A stretch of DNA of 64,000 bases. It comes from Paenibacillus sp. (lineage in GTDB: Bacteria > Bacillota > Bacilli > Paenibacillales > Paenibacillaceae). The notes beneath the pieces were generated by a model. The model made no database searches. It saw only the letters and a list, made by a program, of their open reading frames with translations, and was not told the origin of the DNA. Below are positions 51,295-59,736 of the stretch, one piece after another (position 1 is the first letter of the stretch; each line of letters starts with the position of its first letter). Made by a program: the position numbers and the translations under genes. Location of the stretch: positions 1 to 64,000 of the forward strand of contig JAFWEX010000003.1 in NCBI GenBank assembly GCA_017512705.1. Reading direction: 5' to 3'.

Positions 51295-52859
51295 TGCGTG
51301 ATGAACGAGGGTATGGCAAAGGTGAAGGCACAGAGGCAGGTAAAGGCACGGAGAAAGCGAAAGCCTCAAGCGAGAGCTTGAAACAGGATGTCATCATTAT
51401 TGGGGCTGGCTTTGGTGGTTTGTCCTGTGCGATCCGTCTAGCCACTGCTGGTTTGCGTGTGACCGTTCTGGAGCGGCAGGAGCATGTGGGTGGCAAATTG
51501 CAACAGATTGAGCAGGGTGGGTACCATTTTGACCGCGGTCCGAGCACGATTACGATGCCGGATGCGTTTCGCTCGGTGTTTGATCATGCAGGTGCGGTGA
51601 TGGAGAACTATGTGCAGCTGTATGAGCTGGAGCCTCGCACGCGTAATATATTTGCTGATGGTACCGTGGTCGATCTGTCGAGGAACCGCGGCTGGATGAA
51701 AGAGCAGATTGCGGCATACAGTCCGCAGGATGCATCTCGCTATGATGCGTTTATGGATGAATCTGCTGCGCTGTATGCGGAGGCCAATCGTCATTTTCTT
51801 GGCAAGCTGCTGCTGAACCCCTCGGATAAATACAATCTCCAAATGCTGCGCAGTTTGCTTCGGGTGCGGCCTACGGTCAAACTGGATAAGCTGCTGCGCA
51901 GGTATTTCAATCACCCGCATACCCTCGCGATGTTCGGGCGATATGCCACGTATGTAGGATCGTCACCTTACCTGTCTCCCTCCATATTTGCCATGATGGG
52001 TCATGTGGAAGCAGAGGTGGGCATCTATGGGGTCAAAGGTGGAACGTATCAGCTTATTGAAGGCATGACCCGGCTTGCGCAGGAAAAAGGGGTGCGAATC
52101 CAGACGGACATAGAGGTGCACCAGATCGTAGTTCGCCAAGGCAAAGTGGCAGGTGTAGATACAGATCAGGGATTCATGGAGGCGGAGCAGGTCGTGGCTA
52201 ACGGAGATGTACTCAGTGTCAATCGTCTGCTACTCGCGCCAGAGCATCGGAAACGCATGAGTGATTCGCGGATTGCAAAATATGAACCGTCTATATCAGG
52301 CTTCGTTACCTTGGCCGGAGTGCGCAGACACTATGATCAGCTGCTGCACCATACCGTCTTTTTCCCGGAGCAATATGAACCGGAGTTTGATCACATTTTC
52401 CGTGACCGCACAATGCCTGCCGATCCAACGATCTACATCTGTTACTCGGGTTATTCGGAAGCGAGTATGGCTCCTGCGGGTGCTAGCAATCTGTTCATTC
52501 TGGTGAATGCTCCGTACTTGTCCGAGGCGTGGAACTGGGAAGAGCAGCAGAGTCGTTATGGAGAATTTGTGCTCGAACATTTGGAGGCACGCGGCATCAG
52601 TGGATTGAAACAATCGGACGTACTCATCCGTTATACACCGCAACATATCGAACGGGACACGCTCGCTCATCAAGGGTCGATCTATGGCATCTCATCCAAC
52701 TCGGTGAAACAGACCTTCATGCGCCCAGGCAATCAGAGTCAAGACGTTCAGGGACTCTGGTACGTTGGCGGCACAACCCACCCTGGCGGCGGAACCCCGA
52801 TTGTTACGCTGTCCGGTCAGCTTGTGGGTGAGCAACTTGCAGCAGAGCTCGGGAAGTAA
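51294..52859 (+). CDS. crtP: CrtP/CrtNb-type carotenoid oxygenase, third CrtN paralogue
   Basis: The protein has 521 residues. A charged, Gly/Lys/Glu-rich extension of about 30 residues precedes the FAD motif DVIIIGAGFGGLSCAIRLATAGLRVTVLER. The C-terminal GLWYVGGTTHPGGGTPIVTLSGQLVGEQL is the signature of CrtP (diaponeurosporene oxidase) rather than CrtN. CrtP oxidises a terminal methyl group to an aldehyde. It is the last gene of the coupled operon. The ATG at 51294 overlaps the crtQ stop. Confidence 0.9.
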   Translation: MRDERGYGKGEGTEAGKGTEKAKASSESLKQDVIIIGAGFGGLSCAIRLATAGLRVTVLERQEHVGGKLQQIEQGGYHFDRGPSTITMPDAFRSVFDHAGAVMENYVQLYELEPRTRNIFADGTVVDLSRNRGWMKEQIAAYSPQDASRYDAFMDESAALYAEANRHFLGKLLLNPSDKYNLQMLRSLLRVRPTVKLDKLLRRYFNHPHTLAMFGRYATYVGSSPYLSPSIFAMMGHVEAEVGIYGVKGGTYQLIEGMTRLAQEKGVRIQTDIEVHQIVVRQGKVAGVDTDQGFMEAEQVVANGDVLSVNRLLLAPEHRKRMSDSRIAKYEPSISGFVTLAGVRRHYDQLLHHTVFFPEQYEPEFDHIFRDRTMPADPTIYICYSGYSEASMAPAGASNLFILVNAPYLSEAWNWEEQQSRYGEFVLEHLEARGISGLKQSDVLIRYTPQHIERDTLAHQGSIYGISSNSVKQTFMRPGNQSQDVQGLWYVGGTTHPGGGTPIVTLSGQLVGEQLAAELGK

Positions 52860-53215
52860 ATAGGCTCGGAGACTCCGATGAGGTCATTGTGAAGGTCATT
52901 GGGTCTTGGGGCATTCTTTCATTAGGTGGAGAGGAACGGTATACTGGATAGAGTTGTCCAGTGATGGTGCAAGGATGGGACGCATTCAGATATGCCTTGT
53001 CTAAAAGTCGAATGAATAAGTTGAGCGGTTAACGACATCGAATGATTTATTTTGTATGTGTGAATGGCTAGAATGATGAATGATCGCGAGTAGTCCATTA
53101 CACCGCATTTACATAGAAACACGAGGTACGGAGCAACTCATATAGGGTAGGGAGCGGGAAGGGAATACGCAGGCGAGCCTACCCTGCACATCATTCTCAC
53201 GTAGGAGGTCTCATC
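52860..53215. other. Gene-free stretch between crtP and fni
   Basis: I see no strong terminator and no complete consensus promoter here; a weak CGG-AGACT-CCG hairpin is at 52866-52876. fni may therefore be partly co-transcribed with the crt operon. Confidence 0.4.
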
Positions 53216-54283
53216 ATGAACGAACAAGAGCGAGCCGGGAGACGGCTGCTACCCGAGGTGGCTACGGGGGAACGGAAGCTGGAGCACGTGCGCCTCTGTC
53301 TAGAGGAGAATGTGGCAGGAGAAGGCATAACGAGTGGACTGGAGAAGTATGCGTTTCGGCATCACCCGCTCCCGGAGCTGGATTTTGAAGAGGTGCGTCT
53401 GGACACTTCGTTCCTTGGCAAAACAATGCGCACACCCCTGCTCATCAGTTCGATGACGGGTGGAAGCCAAACGACAGGCGCCATCAATGAGCGCCTGGCA
53501 CGGGTGGCGAACGCCCGAGGCTGGGCGCTCGGGGTCGGCTCGATCCGCGCTGCAGTAGAGCAGCCGGAACTCGCGAGCACATTTGATGTCCGCCGCTGGG
53601 CACCGGACATCCCGGTCATCGCGAACCTGGGCGCGGTTCAGCTGAACTATGGCTTCAGCACGGCTGATTTCCAACGTGCCGTGGAGATCGCCGGCGCGGA
53701 TCTGCTCGTACTGCATCTGAACACGCTGCAGGAAGTATTTCAGCCGGAAGGTAATACGAACTTCAGCGGTCTGTATCAGCGGATCGAGAAACTGTGCCGT
53801 GAGCTGGAGGTACCTGTCGGCGTTAAGGAAGTTGGGTTTGGTATCGATGGCGTGACAGCCCAGCGGCTGTATGAAGCAGGTGTATCATTCATAGATGTAG
53901 CTGGCGCTGGTGGTACAAGCTGGGTTCAGGTGGAGAAGTACCGAAACAACAACCCGGTACGCCGAGCGGCAGCGGAAGCTTTTGCCGACTGGGGCATCCC
54001 AACAGCGGAATGCATCCAGGACGTACGCGCACTGAATCCCGATGGCGCGCTGATTGGTAGCGGTGGACTGTACACCGGTGTGGACGCCGCCAAAGCACTC
54101 GCGCTAGGTGCCGACCTTGCAGGCTTTGGCCGCTCGCTGCTCGAATCCGCAGTCACTTCCGACGAAGCGCTGTCGGATCGGTTAGAGCAGGTCGAGTTCG
54201 AGTTACGAACCGTCATGTTTGGCATCGGCGCAGGCAGTGTTGCAAGTGTGAAGCAGACAGAGCGTTTGGTGGAGCGACGGTAG
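53216..54283 (+). CDS. fni: Type 2 isopentenyl-diphosphate delta-isomerase
   Basis: The 355-residue FMN- and NADPH-dependent enzyme interconverts IPP and DMAPP. The signature stretches are [35 protein letters not shown] region ([15 protein letters not shown]), [20 protein letters not shown] and [22 protein letters not shown] precedes the ATG. Its position downstream of the crt operon fits a role in supplying prenyl precursors for carotenoids. A strong terminator follows. Confidence 0.95.
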   Translation: MNEQERAGRRLLPEVATGERKLEHVRLCLEENVAGEGITSGLEKYAFRHHPLPELDFEEVRLDTSFLGKTMRTPLLISSMTGGSQTTGAINERLARVANARGWALGVGSIRAAVEQPELASTFDVRRWAPDIPVIANLGAVQLNYGFSTADFQRAVEIAGADLLVLHLNTLQEVFQPEGNTNFSGLYQRIEKLCRELEVPVGVKEVGFGIDGVTAQRLYEAGVSFIDVAGAGGTSWVQVEKYRNNNPVRRAAAEAFADWGIPTAECIQDVRALNPDGALIGSGGLYTGVDAAKALALGADLAGFGRSLLESAVTSDEALSDRLEQVEFELRTVMFGIGAGSVASVKQTERLVERR

Positions 54284-54402
54284 GAGAGGAGTAGTTGGAT
54301 CAGCGACTGGTGGTGTTGCTTGGTTATAGTGCGTGGATTGAAATGAATTGATCTCCGCAGAGCACTCTCAGTATCATTTGTTGAATGCTATACAAAATAC
54401 AT

Positions 54403-54450
54403 AAACACCCTAACCCATCTTATACCTAATCTGATGGGTTAGGGTGTTTT
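54403..54450 (+). terminator. Strong intrinsic terminator after fni
   Basis: AAACACCCTAACCCATC pairs over 17 bp with GATGGGTTAGGGTGTTT, followed by TTCTTG. Confidence 0.85.
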
Positions 54451-54593
54451 CTTGAAAACTTATATTTTTAAATGATCGTTGTTACGTGTGTAATACATGA
54501 GTGGGTTACTTTTCTTACAAATTTCCTCTTATAGACGCCAGAACGTATGTATATGAATTTTATGATTGGATGTTAATATACAATTATTATCAG

Positions 54594-54647
54594 TGTAAAA
54601 AATTTACAAGTAAAATATTGCTAATGGATAATAGCTTATAGTATGAT
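54594..54647 (+). promoter_or_regulatory. Promoter and candidate operator of the peptide-responsive regulator gene
   Basis: TTGCTA (54618-54623) and TATGAT (54642-54647) are spaced 18 bp. The palindrome TGTAAAAAATTTACA (54594-54608, 6-3-6) lies 9 bp upstream of the -35. It is a good candidate binding site for the regulator itself. The rest of 54451-54593 is A/T-rich and shows nothing else. Confidence 0.5.
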
Positions 54648-54693
54648 TTTTATTGACCATTGCTTGATTTTTAATTGGAAGGTGGTGTTCCCA

Positions 54694-56076
54694 TTGAACT
54701 CAAATACCACAATACGTGAACATTTAGAATTATTTTTGAAAACAAATAATATGACACTTAATCAATTTTCAGAAATTTCAGGTGTTAATTCTGGTACGTT
54801 AAGCGGAACGCTGAATGGAAGCCGCCCAATTGGTGTGCAACAACTAGATCGGATTACGGAAGGCATGGGGCTGGATGAGGGCTATTTTTATGAATTATAC
54901 ATACAAGAGTGTTTTGTGCATTCAAGCCCTGATTGGCGAAGATTAAGACCGTTTTTGTATCGTTGTGCGGAACTTGATAAGGTTGAATATATGGAAGAAG
55001 CAGTTAACCTAATTATGGATAATCTGTCTTATGCCCCTCTTTTATTTGAATTGGCAGAGCATTTATATCATGAAGGGAGGCTGATAGCAGCTAGACCACT
55101 GTATCGTTGCGTAGCTGAGAGTGAGAAGATGCAGCATTCGGAACGGTTGGCGCTAAGTCAATATCGGTTGTTTACGATTGGACTTTCCAAAGATCAAATG
55201 AGTAATCTAGCACTTGCTACACAGTTTGAATTTTTTGTGGATCGTTTAGACGAGCCTTATCAGCTTGATGGATTAAATGACCTGATTAATGTCTATGCAT
55301 CTTTGCGCCGGTGGGATAAGTTATTAGAATTGGGAGAAAAACTCAAAGTGAGAGCAACAATTCATTATGAGTTGAACGGAAATACAAAATCTAAGGAAAC
55401 CAAAAAAGAGATTGTATTCTATGTGTTGTACTCTTACTTAGTGATGGGGAGTGCTTGTTTTTATCTTGAGGATTACAAGACTGCCCTTCAATATATCACA
55501 CAGTATATAGATCATAGTTGGGTACAGTCTCCTACTCAAGCTGAAAAAGTTGTGATGCTTCAATTCCAAGAATGGGCTGAAGCGAATCGTTTTATGTACA
55601 TGTTAAGAGATGGACAAGTACATGTGCTGCCTGATTACTTGAATTATATTTCTAATAAAGAAAATGAAGTTTTTCCAGCTTTGTGTGAAATTGTGGTTGC
55701 AGCAAATTCATTCAACTTAGATATTGATCATGTTCTGAATAAATACGAATCTGTATTTCTTTATCGGGAACAGGTTAGTCGATTAGGTAAGATGAGTAGT
55801 CACATTACAAATGATCGCTACGCGCGCCTGTTAATGGGAATAAGTGAGTATTATTTTGGTAAAGAAGATTATACAAATGGATTTAATACGTTACTCGATA
55901 GTCTATCCTTCTCTCTTGAGATTAACAATGGCTTATCTATGCTTAAATGTGTTGGATTATTTGAAAAAAACCGCAGGTATGCATCTGATTCCCTAATAAT
56001 GCAGTATCAACATCTAATTAGTGAGGTGCAAAATCTCAATGATAAAAAAATTAGTTTCTCTTATAGCAGTATGTAG
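54694..56076 (+). CDS. Peptide-responsive HTH/repeat regulator, AimR-like (AloR-type, RRNPP-related)
   Basis: The protein has 460 residues from the TTG at 54694, supported by GGAAGGTGG 8 nt upstream; the longer frame to 54643 reads through the promoter -10. Residues 1-60 form an XRE-type helix-turn-helix (MTLNQFSEISGVNSGTLSGTLNGSRPIG). The rest, about 400 residues, is all helical with repeat character (EAVNLIMDNLSYAPLLFELAEHLYHEGRL; YLEDYKTALQYI; RLLMGISEYYFGKEDY), as in TPR-like peptide receptors. Its last 38 nt overlap a small secreted-peptide gene. This is the gene order of AimR/AimP and the AimR-like Alo systems of Paenibacillus. Lower GC than the neighbours hints at separate ancestry. 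Confidence 0.8.
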   Translation: MNSNTTIREHLELFLKTNNMTLNQFSEISGVNSGTLSGTLNGSRPIGVQQLDRITEGMGLDEGYFYELYIQECFVHSSPDWRRLRPFLYRCAELDKVEYMEEAVNLIMDNLSYAPLLFELAEHLYHEGRLIAARPLYRCVAESEKMQHSERLALSQYRLFTIGLSKDQMSNLALATQFEFFVDRLDEPYQLDGLNDLINVYASLRRWDKLLELGEKLKVRATIHYELNGNTKSKETKKEIVFYVLYSYLVMGSACFYLEDYKTALQYITQYIDHSWVQSPTQAEKVVMLQFQEWAEANRFMYMLRDGQVHVLPDYLNYISNKENEVFPALCEIVVAANSFNLDIDHVLNKYESVFLYREQVSRLGKMSSHITNDRYARLLMGISEYYFGKEDYTNGFNTLLDSLSFSLEINNGLSMLKCVGLFEKNRRYASDSLIMQYQHLISEVQNLNDKKISFSYSSM

Positions 56077-56176
56077 TGTTGTTGTTATACTAACTGTTCC
56101 CACTCCAGTAAAAGAAGGTGCTGAAAATCAACCGGGTACCCGAATGACAACAAATAGCCATGGTCTTGGAGGTTAG
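56039..56176 (+). CDS. Secreted signalling propeptide (AloP/Phr-like)
   Basis: A 45-codon gene starts with ATG at 56039, inside the end of the regulator gene in another frame, behind GAGGTG with a 10-nt spacer. The product begins MIKKLVSLIAVCSVVVIL, a short Sec signal, continues TVPTPVKEGAENQPG and ends TNSHGLGG. Positive N terminus, hydrophobic core, short polar tail and overlap with a repeat-domain regulator are the hallmarks of export-import peptide pheromone precursors. The mature signal is probably the last 5-8 residues; the exact cut is inferred. A terminator follows 36 nt later. Confidence 0.7.
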   Translation: MIKKLVSLIAVCSVVVILTVPTPVKEGAENQPGTRMTTNSHGLGG

Positions 56177-56211
56177 TTAGCAAGTATCTTGAATTATAAA
56201 TCTTCTGAGTA

Positions 56212-56236
56212 GCTCCCTGCGAAGGGGGTTTTTTTT
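56212..56236 (+). terminator. Terminator of the regulator-peptide operon
   Basis: CTCCC (56213-56217) pairs with GGGGG/GGGAG-type bases at 56224-56228 and is followed by eight T residues. Confidence 0.75.
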
Positions 56237-56359
56237 GTGCTGCATTGATAATTTAGAATTTAATTTATTTAAAAAAAGTAAAACGGATCCTGTTGGAGTT
56301 TATTTGAATTTATGTAAATTAGCAGGATATCCTACAATGGTACAGCAGGGAGGGGTGTT

Positions 56360-56530
56360 ATGGATCGTGACGAACTCAAACCGCGTATTGAGGAAGCGAG
56401 GGAGAAACTCCATCAGTTAAAAACAGTGTATGGCGAACTTCTTCATCCTCAGGTTATCCACCAGTCGATGGTACTCGATGAACTTATTAATCAGTACAAT
56501 CATATTAAAAGGTTGAAGCCGATGGAGTAA
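56360..56530 (+). CDS. Spo0E family aspartyl-phosphate phosphatase
   Basis: The 56-residue protein starts with ATG behind AGGGAGGGG. It carries the family motif in HQSMVLDELINQYN (Ser-x2-LD-x-LI pattern) after a first helix IEEAREKLHQLKTVYG. Spo0E-type proteins dephosphorylate Spo0A~P and so delay sporulation. The gene sits 183 bp downstream of a peptide quorum-sensing unit, separated by a terminator and followed by its own. The intervening sequence 56237-56359 is A/T-rich, with TTGATA (56241) as a possible -35. Confidence 0.85.
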   Translation: MDRDELKPRIEEAREKLHQLKTVYGELLHPQVIHQSMVLDELINQYNHIKRLKPME

Positions 56531-56543
56531 TCCATCGACCTCG

Positions 56544-56580
56544 GGGCGAGAAACTTTGGCCGGTCGCTCGCCCTTATATT
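56544..56580 (+). terminator. Terminator of the Spo0E-type gene
   Basis: GGGCGAG (56544-56550) pairs with CTCGCCC (56567-56573), followed by TTATATTTT. Confidence 0.7.
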
Positions 56581-56618
56581 TTAACATAAGTAGATGTGAA
56601 GAAAGAGAATCATCCAAC

Positions 56619-57080
56619 CTACATACAGTTTTCATTCACGGTGACATTTTCATTGGTTATAGTGATGTGAGAAGTGCCCGACAGCCATTCGGTATATCCA
56701 CAAGCGGTTTTCGTATAGGTTTTGCCCCGGCTGTCCCTAAAGGTAACGTAAACAGAACCTTCGCCTCTGATGTTCAACTGTGGAGCAAATTTTAATGTTT
56801 GGCCGCGGGGGATATCCTTGTTCAACGTATAGAGCAAGCCTAACTCCTTTTTTTTGCCTGCTGAAGCTGTTTCTGTGAGTGAACTTTCACCGGTTAATAC
56901 GCCAGCTTGAATCTGGGTGATGTCGTAGTCTGATTGATTGTCGATGGTAATTCTAAGACTGCGGAAAGGATCGATGGCATTTAGAAAGCTCATCACAGCC
57001 AGTGTACCCAGCACAAGGAATAGACCAAGAGCAAATGTTAGTTTAATTTTGAAAAAGGGCCGACGGGGTCTGGTATACAT
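56619..57080 (-). CDS. Small membrane-anchored protein, unknown function
   Basis: The 153-residue protein has a basic N terminus (YTRPRRPFFKIK), one membrane helix (residues 13-33) and an extracytoplasmic beta-rich domain (LRITIDNQSDYDITQIQAGVL ... TYTKTACGYTEWLSGTSHITITNENV). The NQSDYDI start of the domain looks like an immunoglobulin-like or beta-sandwich fold. AAAGGA precedes the ATG. I do not recognise the family. Its layout resembles the protein at 61-549. Confidence 0.75.
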   Translation of the reverse strand: MYTRPRRPFFKIKLTFALGLFLVLGTLAVMSFLNAIDPFRSLRITIDNQSDYDITQIQAGVLTGESSLTETASAGKKKELGLLYTLNKDIPRGQTLKFAPQLNIRGEGSVYVTFRDSRGKTYTKTACGYTEWLSGTSHITITNENVTVNENCM

Positions 57081-57259
57081 GAGTGAACCGTCCTTTCTAA
57101 CTCAGTGGAATTCGCATAAAGGTATAAACGCAGGAATGTATGCAAAAGTTTGTGCAGTCGCATTTATTTTACAGTGCATGTTCAATGAACAGGGTACAAT
57201 ACGGTGAGACATTACAAAATCACAACTAAGTTAGTACATCCGAATGAGGAGGAGAAGGC

Positions 57260-57736
57260 ATGGAACTGTCCCCCATGAATACGGAGCAGTTTGCGAGTTT
57301 TCGCAGCCGCTCTATTGCAGATTTTGCACAGGAAAAAGTAGAAGCAGGCACGTGGGCGCCGGAGGAGGCGTTTGAGCGGGCAGAGGAATCATATGAGCGT
57401 TATCTGCCGCAAGGCATAGAGACGCCAGGGGCATACGTCTACAATCTGGTGCATCCGTTGGACGGTATTGTCGGGTACATCTGGTTTAATGTTTCGGAGA
57501 ATCGCCGGGGCAAGGAAGCCTTTTTGCTGGATATCGTAGTAGAAGAAGCATTTCGTGGCAAAGGATATGGGACCGAGACAATGGAGGCGCTCGAACAGTG
57601 CGCGCGAAGTCTTGGGGTAGATCGCATTGGTCTGCATGTGTTTGGACATAATGTGCGGGCGAGTAGCTTATATCGCAAAATGGGTTATGAAGTTACAGAC
57701 TTGACGATGTACAAAGAAATCAAAAACAAGGGCTAA
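57260..57736 (+). CDS. GNAT family N-acetyltransferase
   Basis: The 158-residue protein has the acetyl-CoA binding segment LDIVVEEAFRGKGYGTETMEALEQCARSLG, followed by IGLHVFGHNVRASSLYRKMGYE, which closes the GNAT core. The N-terminal half (FASFRSRSIADFAQEKVEAG) fits the group near mycothiol or small-molecule acetyltransferases. GGAGGAG precedes the ATG. The substrate is unknown. Confidence 0.88.
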   Translation: MELSPMNTEQFASFRSRSIADFAQEKVEAGTWAPEEAFERAEESYERYLPQGIETPGAYVYNLVHPLDGIVGYIWFNVSENRRGKEAFLLDIVVEEAFRGKGYGTETMEALEQCARSLGVDRIGLHVFGHNVRASSLYRKMGYEVTDLTMYKEIKNKG

Positions 57737-57883
57737 GGCTAAGGTTTAATCCAGCAATCAAAATAATCAAAACGAATGAACAATGAAGATGATTCAAGCG
57801 TACAACCCAAAGGGATGCACACATGGACGGGGGAATCAATGATTTGAAGTTTGGAATGACTGGGGATGAATCAGCGAAGTTCC

Positions 57884-57913
57884 TTGATGCCTTGGGGGTT
57901 TGTCATATATAAT
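57884..57913 (+). promoter_or_regulatory. Probable ychF promoter
   Basis: TTGATG (57884-57889) and TATAAT (57908-57913) are spaced 18 bp, about 50 nt before the ychF start. Confidence 0.55.
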
Positions 57914-57964
57914 GGTTAGGATTATCCATACCGAACAAGTAATGAATGAGGAGTTGTCATATAC

Positions 57965-59065
57965 ATGGCTTTGAAAGCTGGGATCGTAGGTCTGCCGAAC
58001 GTTGGTAAATCTACATTGTTTAACGCAATTACACAAGCAGGTGCCGAGTCGGCGAACTATCCGTTTTGTACAATTGACCCGAACGTGGGGATCGTTGAAG
58101 TACCGGATGAGCGTTTGGACAAATTGACAGAACTGGTTGAACCGAAAAAAACAGTACCAACGGCATTTGAATTCGTAGACATCGCAGGTCTGGTGCGCGG
58201 AGCTTCCAAAGGTGAAGGTCTGGGTAACAAGTTCCTTGCCCACATCCGTGAAGTAGATGCGATTGTACACGTGGTACGTTGCTTCGTCGATGAGAATATT
58301 ACTCACGTGGATGGCAAAATCGATCCAATCAGCGACATCCAGACGATCAATCTGGAGTTGATTCTGGCCGATATCGAGAGTGTAGAGAAAAAAATCGAAC
58401 GTTCCAAGAAAAACATGAAGGGCGGCAACAAAACGGCTGCTCAAGAAGTGGAAGTATTGGAGAAAGTCAAAGCGGTTCTTTACGAAGATATGCCAGCCCG
58501 TAGTATGGAGTTGTCCGATGAGGAGCGCTTGATCGTGCGTGATCTGCACTTGCTTACGCTGAAGCCTGTTTTGTATGCTGCAAACGTAGCTGAAGACGAA
58601 ATCGGTGATGTAGCGAACAATGCATATGTGCAAAAAGTAAGAGAGTTCGCTGCTGCTGAAAACGCAGAAGTGGTGCCAATCAGTGCAAAAGTGGAGGAAG
58701 AAATCTCCGAGCTGGAAGGCGAAGATAAACAAATGTTCCTCGAAGAGCTGGGTATTCAGGATTCCGGTCTGAACCTGCTGATCAAGGCAGCTTACAAATT
58801 GCTCGGCCTGTACACATACTTTACAGCAGGTGTACAAGAAGTTCGTGCATGGACGATCCGTAAAGGAACAAAAGCGCCTGGCGCAGCGGGTGTCATTCAC
58901 ACCGACTTCGAACGCGGATTTATCCGTGCAGAGGTTGTTTCCTACGAAGACCTCGTAGCAGCAGGTTCCATGAACGGTGCCAAAGAGCGTGGTCAACTGC
59001 GTCTGGAAGGTAAGGAATACGTGGTGAATGACGGCGACGTGATACACTTCCGTTTCAACGTGTAA
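57965..59065 (+). CDS. ychF: Redox-regulated P-loop ATPase YchF
   Basis: The 366-residue protein belongs to the Obg-related YchF/Ola1 family, which prefers ATP and associates with ribosomes. Motifs: G1 [15 protein letters not shown], the switch region [28 protein letters not shown] in place of NKxD (the known YchF change in nucleotide specificity), and the C-terminal TGS-like domain ending in [13 protein letters not shown]. The length is standard. GAGGAG precedes the ATG. A terminator follows. Confidence 0.96.
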   Translation: MALKAGIVGLPNVGKSTLFNAITQAGAESANYPFCTIDPNVGIVEVPDERLDKLTELVEPKKTVPTAFEFVDIAGLVRGASKGEGLGNKFLAHIREVDAIVHVVRCFVDENITHVDGKIDPISDIQTINLELILADIESVEKKIERSKKNMKGGNKTAAQEVEVLEKVKAVLYEDMPARSMELSDEERLIVRDLHLLTLKPVLYAANVAEDEIGDVANNAYVQKVREFAAAENAEVVPISAKVEEEISELEGEDKQMFLEELGIQDSGLNLLIKAAYKLLGLYTYFTAGVQEVRAWTIRKGTKAPGAAGVIHTDFERGFIRAEVVSYEDLVAAGSMNGAKERGQLRLEGKEYVVNDGDVIHFRFNV

Positions 59066-59177
59066 TAGAAAAATAACGTGTAATCCAAATCGGACAAGGT
59101 TATTTGCAACACAAGGTGAAACCTTATACATCACCCGAGTGCTATCTCAACCGAAAAATCATTTTTAGACTAGAACA

Positions 59178-59212
59178 GCACTGTTCTCTACTGTAGAGAA
59201 TAGTGCTTTTTT
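59178..59212 (+). terminator. Terminator after ychF
   Basis: AGCACTGTTCTCTAC pairs with GTAGAGAATAGTGCT, followed by TTTTT. Confidence 0.85.
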
Positions 59213-59342
59213 GGTGTCATATATGATCCGGGAGTAAAAGGGATACAGATGCGGAGATGATTATGACGACGTTTTCACTGGATTGTTTACTCGTGATGGA
59301 TATAATAAAAGGAAAGAAGTACCCTTGAAGGAGGTGGCAACA

Positions 59343-59426
59343 TTGGAGAAAAAGTCCCGATGGGTTCGATATGATCCTCTGCTTGCTAATATTTACTCCG
59401 TGAACTGTTGCTATTCAGAAGTATAA
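59343..59426 (+). CDS. 27-codon mini-ORF with a very strong ribosome binding site upstream of prfA
   Basis: AAGGAGGTGG lies 8 nt before a TTG that opens a 27-codon frame ending at 59426. The peptide starts MEKKSRWVRYDPLL and contains a Cys-Cys pair near its end. The ribosome site is as good as any in the window, and a TATAAT lies about 40 nt upstream near 59300. It may be a small protein, a leader peptide or the truncated start of a lost gene. I know no homologue. Confidence 0.4.
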   Translation: MEKKSRWVRYDPLLANIYSVNCCYSEV

Positions 59427-59431
59427 GAATA

Positions 59432-59499
59432 TGCTATAATTAAGAGTCGTATACCCATGAATTTATCGTTTCTAACCGATGAGATAAGACGTGGGTTTT
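59432..59499 (+). promoter_or_regulatory. Extended -10 promoter followed at once by a terminator-like hairpin in the prfA leader
   Basis: TGC-TATAAT (59432-59440) is an extended -10 element. The hairpin ACCCATG (59453-59459) with CGTGGGT (59490-59496), inner TTATC/GATAA, and a TTTT run follows within about 10 nt of the expected start. prfA begins 237 nt further on. The remainder of the 310-nt leader has only a GGATTC/GAATCC hairpin near 59608-59626. Confidence 0.45.
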
Positions 59500-59736
59500 C
59501 TGGACATAGCGATTTTTTATATTACTCTAAAAGTAAAGGATTTGATGACGTTGTAGCGAGTTTATACGTCGATCATATATAACACTGTGAATGACAGGCT
59601 GCGGTCAGGGGATTCAGGGAAGAATCCTGTGTATTGTAGAATTTAGAACTATAAATAGGTAGTACGAATGGTGCATGTGAAATTTGTATGGAAATGGACA
59701 TGTGCATGACAAAAATAAAACGTGAGGTGACTATAC

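Noticed and set aside
54694..56076. Interpretation of the HTH/repeat regulator as a plain phage-type XRE repressor
   Set aside because: The protein is far too long (460 residues), has a repeat-type helical body and overlaps a secreted-peptide gene, which fits a peptide receptor better. No phage genes surround it.
56235..56420. 61-codon frame starting GTG before the Spo0E-type gene
   Set aside because: It starts right at the T run of a terminator, has no ribosome site and overlaps the well-supported Spo0E-type gene in another frame.
57836..59134. 432-codon antisense open frame across ychF
   Set aside because: Its composition (very rich in Cys, Phe, His) is that of a shadow of a highly biased gene, and ychF is unmistakable on the other strand.
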